Source: Halichondria panicea
Taxonomy: Eukaryota > Porifera > Demospongiae > Suberitida > Halichondriidae
Assembly (NCBI RefSeq): GCF_963675165.1
Contig: NC_087392.1
Span: 3,989,442-4,053,441, forward strand
Direction: 5' to 3'
DNA: 64,000 bases
Shown here: positions 11,280-22,096 of the stretch, one piece after another
Layout: every line of letters begins with the position of its first letter
Position numbering within the stretch: the stretch's first letter is position 1
Notes under the pieces: generated by a model
What the model was told of the DNA's origin: nothing
Seen by the model: only the letters and a program-made list of their open reading frames with translations
The model's database searches: none
Made by a program: the position numbers and the translations under genes

Positions 11280-11735
11280 CTAGGGACCTTGTGAGTTATC
11301 CTTTGCGTTCTTAGTCGCCGTTTCCATGCCTTGGGCGAGGTCAATGGTCTTTACAAGTGTGAGTTCTTTTTCAGCCAGTAGTCTCTGCTGAAGCTTGCTA
11401 CTGTTGATCCCACAGACAATTCTGTCTCTCAGCATCTCGTTCAGGGAGGCATCGAAATTGCAAAATTCGGCTAGAGCCCTGAGTTCAGCCACAAAATCAG
11501 CTATTGTTTCTCCTTGTTTCCTTACGCGGCTATGAAACTTAGCACGTTGTACTGTCTCCGATGGTTTTGGATTGTAATGTTCCTGGAGCAGTGCTACTAG
11601 TTCTTCAAAAGTCTTGTCACCCGGTTTAGCAGGGGACACCAGGTTCCTTAACAGAGAGAAGGTCGACGGTCCCACGACAGCTAAAAACACACTTCTCTTC
11701 TTTAGCTGACCACATGCAAGACGCTTTCAGCCACA
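11280..11735 (-). pseudogene. gag capsid-like ORF of the gypsy element
   Basis: The frame reads FLAVVGPSTFSLLRNLVSP and continues through EHYNPKPSETVQRAKFHSR and FVAELRALAEFCNF, typical of a retrotransposon gag capsid domain. The start is missing because homology is cut near 11740. It runs out of frame before the zinc knuckles, which sit at about 11160-11245 in another frame (CFCCGKTGHKRDEC and CHNCGRKSHLNTMC). Confidence 0.8.
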
Positions 11736-11764
11736 GACCAAGAAAGATGTGAGGACATCTTAGG

Positions 11765-12080
11765 TATATGACTGGATATTATTGCAATTCGTTCAGAACT
11801 ATGCTTCAATTGCCAAATCGCTAACTGAACTGACAAAGAAGAGTTTGCCAGAGAATATAGAGTGGACAGAGAAAACCAAATTAGCGGCTGAAGAAGGTAC
11901 TCGTATCTGCTCCACTAATGAAGAACCCTGTTTGCTCTGACATTTATCTTGCAGACAGATGCTTCGGGAGTTTTAATTTCATGGTGTAACATTGTAAAGG
12001 ACAAGCTAACGCCAATGTTAATGCCCTCTCGCGATTGGAGAATGGCAGCAATTCGTACCAGGGAAGGAGGGAGGAAATGT
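11765..12080 (+). pseudogene. Second Ty3/gypsy pol fragment, plus strand
   Basis: The frame reads NYASIAKSLTELTKKSLPEN and IEWTEKTKLAAEE, the RT-RNase H connection of gypsy elements. It is followed after shifts by LVSAPLMKNPV, the start of an RNase H region (LQTDASG in another frame) and then ANANVNALSRLENG, which resembles the end of RNase H. The middle of RNase H is deleted. TGTGACAG at 12079 could be an LTR start, but I see no partner. It is a different element from the minus-strand one. Confidence 0.65.
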
Positions 12081-12828
12081 GACAGACTCTCTATTTAAAC
12101 GAATAATGCTAGATTACTTATTAGTGCTAGATCTAGATTATGAGAACAAAACACATGCTAGGGTTTTATGTGTCATTGGGTCTTAATTGAAGTTTTGAGT
12201 GCTAATGAGTCAACCTGTGACAGTTTTACGTTAGTAAGCCTTGGTAAAATTATAATGTACACTTGTTTGTTTATTACCTTTTCAAATCAGAAAGACCTTC
12301 TCTAGAGAGCTAGGGTGAGTGATTCGATAGGAGGTTGCCCTTGAGTCATTTTGAATTAGATAGTCCAATTTATGCATGGAAGCTTACTTTTAAAGAGAGC
12401 TCTTTTAAAAGATGCATACAAGAGTCAAAAGAGCAGCCATTGTGAACTCTCGGACCTCTTTGCAGATCATTAAATTATATCATTGACAGGAAATGCAATA
12501 TTGTAGATCTATACATTCTTCTATCCTTGAAAGTCACATCAATAGATCAGATATATAGACTTCTGTCTTCAGGCTCCTTTTATAACACTCTTGGTTAATG
12601 TATAATTATGCAATCAGTGGCTCTCGGGCCTAAGTTACTACTGAGCCAATTTCTATAACTTCTTGAGCAAAGTAAAACAAACCGAGAAGCATAGCACAGT
12701 GCAGCTTACAACATTCATTGTTGAAGTAGAGTTACAATTATCACATTCAAATTTCGATACTATAATTATACAGATATATATACAGATCGATACTATAATT
12801 ATACAGAACAAGTTAGGCACTATGATTA
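12081..12828. other. Noncoding stretch between gypsy fragment and kinase A
   Basis: I see no coding exon. An imperfect palindrome surrounds 12389-12412 (CTTTTAAAGAGAGCTCTTTT). An AT-rich direct repeat of GATACTATAATTATACAGA occurs at 12757 and 12789, close to the 3' end of the kinase gene. Confidence 0.4.
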
Positions 12829-15060
12829 TTATTTTACAAAAGTAGCTATTTCACATTTTCTAAGTGCACCATCTCCTCCCACAACCATCAGTTTGTTCCC
12901 AGGCAGAACAGCAGTGAGGCATTCTGATCGAGGTGTTGACATTTGACTAACGACTGTCCATGATGTCTCGTTGTACTGATATATGTCCTCAGTTTCATCT
13001 CCATTGGAGTCCAGTCCACCCACTGCCAGCAAGTGGCCATTGATGATAACAAGAGAGGACCAGCTAACTGGCAAAGGGGCAATCTTCTCCCATGTAGCTG
13101 AGCTTGGCTCGGACTGAGTTAGTTGTCTTAATGAGCATTTGTATACTGAATACTCCTCTTGATCATCACTAGCTCGTGGATGTATGTACGCATAGTCTCT
13201 ACATATCATTGATGATGGTTGGGTGATTGGCACAGGTAGTGAGCTAACACTAGACCATCGCATGTTCACAGTTTTTAATATTTCGACAGTAATTAATTTG
13301 CTTGAATCACTCCATCCTCCAGTCACTACAAGTGTGTTATTAGCGTAAACAGCTCCAGGTGTCCACCGTTTGGTTGGCATGGGAGGAAAGTGTTCGACCC
13401 ATATGCTGTTAATGTAGCTGTAGAGTTTGTTACTAAAGAGTTGTGTGTCTGATGTTCCCCCCACAGTTGTGAGCATGTCATCAACACTGACAATAGTGAA
13501 CTCCCAGTTAGGACAAGGTGGTAACTCGTGCCACATGTTGTTTCTGAACTCATAAACAGTTTTATTTCCATTATTAAAGTACGCCTTGTCTCCAATCACG
13601 ACTGATGATCCATACCACATATCAATAGGTGCATCAGGTAGTGACTCTATTGTAACAGGTTTCATGGGTGTAGCTTGAGCTTGTCTCTCATCTCGTGGTG
13701 CGACTTGGTGCATTCGAGTCGATAGATAGTGGATTTCCTCGTTCTTGCTTGCCAACATTTGTTTCAGTTGAGTCACTTCTCTGTCTCGTTGATCGATGGC
13801 TTGTTGGAGGGCAGCAGTATTCTCCTCACAGGATTGCAACTCTTGGTTGAGTCTCCTCAGCTGTCTCTCCCTGGCTTCAGCCTCTTGTTGGAGAGTGTTC
13901 ACCTCATGTTGGTTTTCTTGTGTTGCTTGGCCTAGTCTTGTAGTGAGTCGACTAACTTCAATGTCCATTGTATGTAGCTGCTCATTGTTTTGTATTATTG
14001 TCTCTCGATTTATTTGTGCTTGTGTGTCTTTTTCCTTAATTTGCTCATTCTTTTCCGTTATAATCTCTTGATTTACTTGTAGTTGTTCATTTTTTTCTCT
14101 GAGCATCTGGTGCAGGTTTTGTTGGGAGCTTTCTTGGTACTGTGGTGTCCTCTTGACATCACCCAGTGTTAGGCAAAGCTGTTGGGAAGATGGTCTTTCA
14201 ACATCTCTGTCTTTGAGGCAGTGACGGGCAATCGGCAGTAGAGGGTGGGTGGGTTCCATCAGGCTGATGTGGGCTTGTCTTCTCTCTATCTCAGGCACTG
14301 GAACGTTGGCTTGAATTACTTGGTTTGGAAATTTTGGATCAACTAGTTCTCTTGTTTCAAATGGATCTGTCGGTTTTGGAAACTGTCGAGTTGTGATCTG
14401 AACTAGAAGCACACCAAATGAGAAGTTATCTAGTTTCTCTGTGTACACTGGTGGTTGCTTTAGTGCCTCGGGAGACATAAAGGCTGGTGTTCCCGGGCAT
14501 GTGGTCATTGTGGCTAGTTGAGTGCTGTTTGTGTCCCTAAATTTGGACATTCCAAAATCAGTGACTTTGGCTCGACTGCCTGCAATCAGTAGGACATTAT
14601 TGCTGGAGAGGTCACGGTGGATGATCCCATTGGAGTGGAGAAAGGCAAGTGCTTGAGCTATGTCATAGGAGAGGTTGACTTGAATCTGGTAGGGAATGAC
14701 TCCAGATGTTGACTCCAGGAAGTGTGTCAGACTCTCGTCCATAAGCTCCATGAGAAGAACTGGTGCATTTGTGTCGGGATCGCGATAGGTTCCTAAGTAC
14801 TGTACAATGTTTGGGTGGTTGATACGACTCAGAAATGCACACTCTGTTTCGAATCTTCTAAATGGACGTCTATGTTCTTTGCCAAGATCGGGAGCAGTCA
14901 ATTGGAAAAGCACCGGATAGAGTAGCTTTGCAGCACAGAGTAGCTGGTCACACTTGGCTTTACACACTGCCCCGTAGGAGCCAGTACCTAGAGTGTCGGT
15001 CTTGAAGAGTTGAACATTTCGGAATACGTACTCCTGTTTATGGTCTCGTCTCTCAACCAT
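12829..15060 (-). CDS. Kinase-coiled coil-Kelch protein, complete copy A
   Basis: This is a single-exon ORF of 743 aa starting at ATG 15058-15060. Residues about 16-295 form a protein kinase: LGTGSYGAV at 24-32, Lys45 in CAAKLL, HRD 148-150, DFG 168-170, and MSPEAL near 200. Residues about 305-455 are Gln/Glu/Lys-rich heptads (QLREKNEQLQ-type) predicted as a coiled coil. Residues about 465-743 hold Kelch repeats with the double-glycine signature (TTVGG, VVTGG, LAVGG, MVVGG). Kelch beta-propellers usually bind protein partners, so the likely design is a dimerising kinase with a substrate-binding propeller. It is the only complete copy of four in the array. No signal peptide or membrane segment is seen, so it is probably cytosolic. 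Confidence 0.93.
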   Translation of the reverse strand: MVERRDHKQEYVFRNVQLFKTDTLGTGSYGAVCKAKCDQLLCAAKLLYPVLFQLTAPDLGKEHRRPFRRFETECAFLSRINHPNIVQYLGTYRDPDTNAPVLLMELMDESLTHFLESTSGVIPYQIQVNLSYDIAQALAFLHSNGIIHRDLSSNNVLLIAGSRAKVTDFGMSKFRDTNSTQLATMTTCPGTPAFMSPEALKQPPVYTEKLDNFSFGVLLVQITTRQFPKPTDPFETRELVDPKFPNQVIQANVPVPEIERRQAHISLMEPTHPLLPIARHCLKDRDVERPSSQQLCLTLGDVKRTPQYQESSQQNLHQMLREKNEQLQVNQEIITEKNEQIKEKDTQAQINRETIIQNNEQLHTMDIEVSRLTTRLGQATQENQHEVNTLQQEAEARERQLRRLNQELQSCEENTAALQQAIDQRDREVTQLKQMLASKNEEIHYLSTRMHQVAPRDERQAQATPMKPVTIESLPDAPIDMWYGSSVVIGDKAYFNNGNKTVYEFRNNMWHELPPCPNWEFTIVSVDDMLTTVGGTSDTQLFSNKLYSYINSIWVEHFPPMPTKRWTPGAVYANNTLVVTGGWSDSSKLITVEILKTVNMRWSSVSSLPVPITQPSSMICRDYAYIHPRASDDQEEYSVYKCSLRQLTQSEPSSATWEKIAPLPVSWSSLVIINGHLLAVGGLDSNGDETEDIYQYNETSWTVVSQMSTPRSECLTAVLPGNKLMVVGGDGALRKCEIATFVK

Positions 15061-15303
15061 AGCTATTGACTTGTTAGCAAAGTATAAAGGTTGTGCAGTT
15101 TATATGCTAGCTTTGAAAAGGGGCGAATAGTTTTTGTGTACGCTTAATTGTCGGGTGTGTCGGGATTTGTTTGCAGTCATAGTTACGTTAACAATGAATG
15201 CCATAATTTAAATCATTTGCTGTTGTTCACTTTCCTTGTTTATTGTGTACTGTGCATTGTATATGTCTTTGTATCATACCGAGTACCCTTTTCCACTATA
15301 CAG

Positions 15304-15938
15304 GATGCTGATGAGCTCAACAATTCAAGAGGATGGACGTGATGTGATGGTAGACCTTCACAAGGCCACCAACCACCCCCTACTCCTGAGACACTACTAC
15401 ACTGACGACACCCTACACTGCATGGTGAGGGCCATCCAAAGTCACAGCAATGCTCAACCCAACTTGGTGTCACTGTGACGTGGGAGGATATGAGTGTAAT
15501 GTCCGACTTTGAGCTGCACAATCTCTGCACACAGCTATAGAGTACAATGTGTGAGAGTGTGTAGGATAAGTGGAGGTCAATGACTGATTGTAGAGTTAAT
15601 GTCTTTAGTAGTTCAATATGTGTGTACACAATGCAGTACTGTGTCATTATTAGGAGGTGTGATCACATGTTACGTGGTGCACATGTACACACATAATTAT
15701 GTAGGAATATCAGAACACACCCTACCCGGGAACTTCATGGGAGTGTTATAGTAAATTGTTGTTCACTTGAATAGAATGCGAGTACATCGTTTTACGTATT
15801 TGTCACAACTTTTCATTTATACTTTTTCCCCTGTAGGATGATTGTGTGGTGTTCAGTCATTCACAACGATGCTCGACATTTTTTTGCTGTGTTTCTATGG
15901 TAATACAGCTACACCAACCTACACCCGTCATGAGGTAA
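15304..15938 (+). pseudogene. SMARCAD1: SMARCAD1-like SNF2 ATPase fragment, two decayed exons
   Basis: After the acceptor CACTATACAG the frame reads VDLHKATNHPLLLRHYYTDD, then breaks. Another frame gives WEDMSVMSDFELHNLC (15480-15536), matching the expected continuation FEDMEVMTDFELHVLC of SMARCAD1. A second exon at about 15838-15936, between a CTGTAG acceptor and a GTAAGT donor, reads GDDCVVFSH and, after one missing base, FTTMLDIF, matching the remodeler motif VLFSQFTMMLDI. The exon expected between them is absent. Splice sites survive but the coding frame is broken at two or more places. Confidence 0.65.
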
Positions 15939-16071
15939 GTTAGTGACAAGAGTACATGTGTAGAGTGGAGCCCTGAGTTGATTAACCTGTACACACTAGC
16001 GTAACTGAGACTGTCTGTAGTAGCTTAGAAACAGAATTTTGTTTTGTATTACATAGAGGTGCAGTTGAGCC

Positions 16072-16403
16072 TCGATTATCCGAACCCGTACCCCGATCAT
16101 CATCTGAATTCTCGATTATCCGGATGAAAGATTCGTCCAAATTCATAGCAAACACCTACTCGCGCATGCACATTAAGTATGCACGTGGTTGAAAGCTTTT
16201 GTGTCAGAAGCAGCAGCCTAACAGAGCTTGCTACCTAATTGTTCTGTCACTGATGCATTATGTCCAAGACTAGTACATTTGTAAGAGCTCTGGACATCAT
16301 TTTGAATACAGATGCTACTGGAACTATTGCAAAGTCATTCTGGTATTTCAGCCATCCAGATGAGGTGGGGACACCAGGTGTTCGAATAATCGAGGCTCAA
16401 CTG
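16072..16403. mobile_element. Tigger/pogo-like inverted-repeat element
   Basis: The ends are inverted: CAGTTGAGCCTCGATTATCC at 16072 and its complement, with one change, at 16381-16403. The CAGT start and TCGATTATCC core are typical of Tigger/pogo-type short elements. A TA follows on the right; the left flank has TG. There is no coding capacity. Confidence 0.75.
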
Positions 16404-17690
16404 TAGTAGCTTCATCTCGATCGGTACGAGCTATGAAGTAGGTGACCTGGGATCATCAGCACTGGTTTAGAAGCGATATGGGGCTCCCCCCACGGCCCTA
16501 TTTCACTAGCGCTTTGAGGCCCCTCCAGCGATATGGGGCCCCATTTATAACTTGCTGTGTAGATAGTAATTTATGGTATCTGTGGCATAGACTATGCTTG
16601 TAGCCTCAGCCTTATGCTCTGAGAAGATCTTAATATTATTGCTCATTCATAGTTATGGGTATAAGCAACTCGTCAGTAATAGGGAAGCTTATAGCCAAAC
16701 TAACATTGATAGGAGCTGCTTACATCAGTCATGCACAAGCTCTCTTAATTGCTGACTAAGTGCATAATTTGATAACACCATGGCTTGCAGGCGTAGCTAA
16801 GCATACCAGAGCAGGAAGATGTAGATCTATCCTCAATACTGTAGAGATTTTCTTCGGAACTGAACTCGAGAAATTTTGTTCATATCATGTGCCCCTGTTA
16901 ATTTTATAGCTGTTCCTTTAACTGGCTCTGTTCCGAGTCTTGGAGATCATGAGAGAAACACGCACACAGAACATGCATGCAGACATACATAGAAACAAAG
17001 ACGAGCAGGGCCTCTTCACAACACAAGTATATTGTCTACTATAACAAAAAGCACAGAGCCTTGCTCTTCATATAGAATACACAATTTCTACAGAAACACT
17101 CTTGCATTACACTGGAAAATAGAACAACAGGTGGCCATACTGACTGTACCATCCTCCACTGACAATTTCTTGCTCTTTGATTTGCAGTTTATTCTCAGCT
17201 CCGAGGAAAAGCTCTTGATAACAATTACACTAAGTCAGTAGCCAATGTCTTATGCTCAATATGAATGCATGCATGTGCTGTGTACAATGGCTATTTGTGC
17301 TATTACACTGTAACGCAGGTATTTTATGGTTGCCCTATTAGGGTATCATACAGGATTTTGAAATAAGAACAAGTAACCAGAACATTTTGGTGAAAAAAGG
17401 TCAACTGTTATTTCAATACCCTGTTATACAGTATGTAAAATTTCCAGCTATGGACACTCAGTCATATACAACTAGTACCTGAATGCAAAAAGGGGGGGAG
17501 GGGAATTGGAGCTAGCTAGGGGGGATATCCCCTTCCCCCCTGTATGACACCCTGTCTATAATGTTATCCTCAGTGACCAAGCAGCACAAATTATAGGCTT
17601 ATAGGCTAGTAATATATTCTGTATTGGACGTTTAGATCTACATAAACATTATAGCCATTGATTCTCAACTCAACCTCCTATTAGTATTAG
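16404..17690. other. Noncoding stretch
   Basis: No exon is recognised. AGCGATATGGGGC occurs twice (16473 and 16528), and a G/C-rich imperfect palindrome GGGGATATCCCC sits at 17521. The rest looks like unique AT-rich DNA. Confidence 0.4.
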
Positions 17691-18146
17691 CAAGAGTGCA
17701 TAAGAAGAGAAGAGTGTCGAACTACTGATACTTCTACACAAACACTGTGCACAAAGTAACATGACTCGCACGTGATAAAGTATTGTAAATTTACTAGTAA
17801 TCTCCTAGTAAATGTTAACCGTGACGTTTTTAGGGGTGTGGTAATCGAACAATTCTAGCTAGTTGTTCCCGTTCAACGTTCAGAGCTTGTGGAGCTGCTC
17901 ACTGCACACTGATAGGAGACGATCTCTTCACAAAAATCATCTAAATAGAGACAATAGTCGAGTTGATCCTCTTCACTTGCACTGTTTACTCACTATTAAC
18001 AACTTTTGTGCGTTGCGTAATTATGCGCAAACGTCATCAATTGCGAGTTGCTCACGTGCAATTGACAGGATGTCACGTTACTTTGTGCACAGTGTTTGTG
18101 TAGAAGTATCAGTAGTTCGACACTCTTCTCTTCTTATGCACTCTTG
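17691..18146. mobile_element. MITE with about 75-bp inverted repeats and 7-bp target duplication
   Basis: The left arm begins CAAGAGTGCATAAGAAGAGA and is matched in reverse complement by the right arm ending at 18146. The arms extend through a CTACTGATACTTCTACACAA segment. GTATTAG flanks both sides (17684-17690 and 18147-18153). The interior is noncoding. A partial extra copy of the arm is at about 18253-18280. Confidence 0.8.
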
Positions 18147-18153
18147 GTATTAG

Positions 18154-20060
18154 GCTTCTGCGTACACAAAGGTGCGTTTGTAGACGCTCTGGCCCTGAGG
18201 TATGGATAGCGTCCGCCAAACACTGCTACAAACTGTGTCTGTGGTGCAAACTTGTAGAAGTATCAGTAGTTTGAGACTAGCTCCCAGGACTACTCTAAAC
18301 ATCATTGCTATGCTAGACTAAATAGGTCTATGGATGCAGAAGGTAGGGCTAGGGATTCGTGTATGTTCTGATCTAAACTGAAGAATGATGAGAATCACGA
18401 AAATGGTAGCGGATATCTCTAGGTACTAGGTATTGAATGAAAGGTTTTTGATATAGATCTAGATCTAGGATGATATTCTACTCTGCTTTTTAACAACACA
18501 TGCTCAGCAGTGCTGGAAACTGGAACAGGACGGATCAGAGAATGAAAGACAGATGTTCTGTAACAAGACACTCTCTTTAAAACTGTCAGAACTATAGCTT
18601 TAATATATGTGACTCCATGCATTTAATGATATGCACTAGTCTTGTATGTGGATGGTTAATATTATGACTTGTTCTTTCACATGGTACCGACTCCTGGTAC
18701 CAATACACCTACCACAACTCGGCTTCCATTTCGAGGGCGGCCTGAAAACGAGGTTTAAATGTTCCTGTCATTCGCCTAAAAAGAACTATCCATATTAGAG
18801 CATAACCAATCAGATTGTAGTATTTGTGATTATTTAAAATAGAACCACCCGATATAAAACCAGCTACACCCAGCCTGATTTCCAGTTTTAAATACGAAAG
18901 GAGGCAATAGCAAGTATTTATTGAGGTAATAATCAAGCTTCACCGTCTCATGATGCTGTCAGTATTTTCTTTCAAATTTTTACTAGGAGTGATCTCATTT
19001 TTGGAAAGGGGATAGCCTCGATTCCAGGCCGCTCTCAATTGAGAAAGACGGCCTGGTATACACTGTCTGCGCATGCGTTAATTGCCCCCAAGAATCTTGG
19101 GGGTCGAGATGTCTTAGTAAATTAGTCAGTATACTGTATATTTACAATGATGTCATTGCACAAATCATAGCAGTTTTAATAAGATACTTGCAACATTTAT
19201 GGCCTAGACTATAGTAGACTATAGTGACTAGTTTTGTTGTGATTGCTTCTACTTCTCTTCTGGGATCATGACGGATACACGGCTCCATGTAGTATACACT
19301 ACTGTGGACTAGACTCATCTACTTGTAAGAAGGTAAAAGGTATATAAAAAGGAGGAACTTTGGAGGGCCTCAGTCTGATTATTACAATTCCTGCTTCTAT
19401 ACAACTACAGGTAGTACTGTACTGTAGGTGGCTGCAAAAATTACCAGTATGAACTCGTGAGTTGGTTAATTTATACCTGTTTGGAGCGTGGTATCCTATC
19501 CGAATGTTTTTCTCTATCGCTATAGGCTGGACAGAAGGGTTATGGCTGCCATGCAGTGATGCATCAAACAAACCTCAATAAAAAGTAAGCAGCTCAATTC
19601 TAATAACAATTATCACTTTTCAGCTGAGAGTTTCCAGAGGAAGAAACTAACTTTTCACTTCACTTCACTTCCCTGACTATAATTTCTGTTACAAGTTTTA
19701 CATCGAATGTGCATTAATAGTCTCTGTACCATGACTGTGGTATAATCAGTACACTTAATTATGTTTAAAATGAACTTGTTTGCAAAGCATGTGTTTCAAA
19801 TGTGTTATGCATGCCTCCTCCAATATGCAACATGATCAACACTGAACCCATAATAATTATTATTATGAACCACTAACTCAGCCATGATGTATTTAATAGG
19901 ATTGGCTTACATGTACACTGGACAGTGAACACAATAAATTTATAAGGCTCTTGATAGCACATGAAAAGATATAGAGGGCGATCATAATTCGAAAGTGCCA
20001 AGTCAGCATAATAATGAAACCTTGTTAATTAATATCACCATTCCATTTTTGTATGCACAT
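18154..20060. other. Noncoding stretch with repeat debris
   Basis: No gene is recognised. It contains a second partial copy of the preceding element's arm (TAGAAGTATCAGTAGTTTGA near 18257) and the TAGCCTCG-type repeat at 19014-19120. Confidence 0.4.
19014..19120. repeat. TAGCCTCG-family hairpin repeat
   Basis: TAGCCTCG..CCAGGCCG is followed by CGGCCTGGTATACA, forming a short inverted pair. Then come GCGCATGCG and a second hairpin, CCCCCAAGAATCTTGGGGG. The same three-part layout recurs at 26969-27085. Confidence 0.6.
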
Positions 20061-20089
20061 GTCACTAATCTTTTGCCTCTTTTCTCTCC

Positions 20090-21582
20090 AGCACTCGCGG
20101 CCAAAGATCAGCAGCCCAAAAGCCTGCCAGAACCTCCAGCGTGGCAGAAAAAAAGTCTTCGTGCAGTTCTCTATCCAAGGCAGTTTCACTATCCGAAATA
20201 GGCCGCAAGCCCTGGAAGTGAGAGACGAGGAAGGAAACTAGAACTCTATTCATTATGGGAGATCTTCGACGAGCTTGAGTTGAAGAACGAGCTTCGATCA
20301 AAAGAGTATTTGTCCAGAAAATGATCGTATTGCACAACAGTGTTCCGAAAAATGTTGAAGGAGTGCAAAATAAACCAAAGATGGTCAGTGGACGGAAATG
20401 TAGAAATTACAAGCTTAGGTTGCGTGCCAGAGATAGTGAACTCGTCAAGACAGCTAGCAGACGTAATTGTCTGGACGGACGACAAATCAGAAGTAGCTTT
20501 GACTGCAGAAGTACACAATCTTCCCCCCAATGTACTTGACTGAGCGGAAGGCAACTCTTGGAACCACAGATCTTTTGCGGAACCTCCAGCAAGGCAACGA
20601 TGTCACATCAACCACAGCGTTTGCACTACTGAATACTTTCTGCAAGCAATGTATCACCCAAATTGATGTCGAATGGAAAGACCTCCGTTTTGAGACAACC
20701 ACTACTCGGTTCCGGGATGTCAAGGATAGCATTGCACAAATAAGGAAAATGTTGTTCGAGAAGTGCCCTTGAGGTGTAAGTTATCACTCTGTTGTGAATA
20801 CATGATTCGGTTGTCTGAACCAGACTTGTTTTTATTTGACAGCAACCCGTACACTGAGCAACTTCTGTCCACTACGCACGTCATTGTTCGATCAGACACT
20901 ACAGTATACAAGGTTTTGTATAGCCCAAATGAAAAAGACTCCTTGCAACTGTACTGGGATCAATTCGAAAGGGCGTCATCTCTTCCGTCACAATCACACG
21001 ATGTACGTTGCCCTTCCAAACAAAAGTGATGAGGGGTAGTGAAGTACCTGTATTTGCCATTTAATTGTCTGGACAGAACTGAAGCCAAGGGTTGCTTGAA
21101 AGAATTTGTAAAGCTTACGAAAGTTGCTTTGGATGAATTACATGGTTTTGGTTTATCTCGTAATGACATACGAATGGCGAATATATTATTCGATGCTGAT
21201 TATAGACTAATGCTTGCTTATTGACTTGGATAGAGCTGATTATGTTAGCAAAGTGTCATCTTTTTTCTCGACCGAAATGCCCAGCTGCATGTACACGCAT
21301 GATGACGAGCACATATTCAAGGACGGTATCGAGACTGATTTTTACCAGTTGGGGTGGTTAATAGCATGGATTCTAAAACCGAAAAAAAAGGTGAACTACC
21401 CTACCACGAAAGAGTTTGGAGTAAGGAACCACAACTTATCCGTAAGAACAGATTGATATATAGCCTCACTATAGTCGTGGAAGGAAAGTATTTCGAAGAG
21501 TATTTAGTTGATATTCCAGAGGACCAAACCTCCATCGCGGACATACTGAAGGCTCGATCAACAATAACTGAACTATTGTAGA
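20090..21582 (+). pseudogene. Decayed kinase-like gene
   Basis: Consecutive blocks in different plus-strand frames make one protein: ADVIVWTDDKSEVAL, then ATLGTTDLLRNLQQGNDV, then LSTTHVIVRSDTTVYKVLYS, then LHGFGLSRNDIRMANILF, then LIDLDRADYVSKV. The HG..RNDIRxxNILF and IDLDR motifs resemble the catalytic loop and metal-binding loop of divergent kinase-like proteins, though canonical HRD and DFG are absent. Visible lesions include an extra C in a run of six at about 20525 and a 4-base duplication GCTTGCTT at about 21213 that splits RLM from LIDLDR. The exact family and substrate are unknown. Confidence 0.6.
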
Positions 21583-22096
21583 TAATAGGATGTGTCAAAT
21601 TTGTGCAGAAATTAAAATAATTATATTGTTGTCTTTGTGATATCGTCTATTTTGTTGTCTGTGATTATTAGGATTTGTTGCCCAGTGAGTGGGCAGATCA
21701 AAGCAATCCAGTGCTCTGTATATGGCATGTTGCATCACTACCATAGATTTGCACTGCATTATATGGCATAATGCACTGGGATTATATGCACTTGCACTGT
21801 ACTGTGTGTAAATGTAGATTTCTGCAAGAGATATCATAATTATTCGTAGCACGTGATTGTTATGTAATAGTAATTGCCCTACATGTCAAGTCAGCAAATA
21901 TGTGTAGCTTTTTCTTCTTATTATTTGTCACCTCCGCTTTAGGAGAGTAGCCTTTACTGGCCATGTGACTTACGAAATTGTCAACGTGTCGGGTGTGGTC
22001 AATAATTGGGCGCGCGCCAATCTCAAATTGTGGAGGTAGTTCACAGCAAATTTTGGGGCGCATGTGTCCTCTATCCAGGTTGTTCCGAGGAGGAAG
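21583..22096. other. Noncoding stretch, possibly 3' tail of the adjacent retroelement
   Basis: It lies directly downstream (minus strand) of the non-LTR retrotransposon ORF stop at 22097. No coding signal and no poly(A)/poly(T) tract marks the element end. Confidence 0.35.

Larger units (their letters stand above)
7700..11740 (-). mobile_element. Ty3/gypsy LTR retrotransposon remnant
   Basis: Read right to left, it contains gag, two CCHC zinc knuckles, aspartic protease, reverse transcriptase, RNase H, integrase zinc finger, integrase core and a C-terminal integrase module with GPVSYNY, in canonical Ty3/gypsy order. It is broken by several frameshifts, by a deletion that removes the catalytic centre of RT, and by a DNA transposon at 8427-9229. 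I could not find a convincing pair of LTRs. The right end abuts another gypsy fragment in the opposite orientation. Confidence 0.85.

Noticed and set aside
12079..12300. Possible LTR starting TGTGACAG
   Set aside because: No second copy of the sequence was found on the other side of either gypsy fragment.
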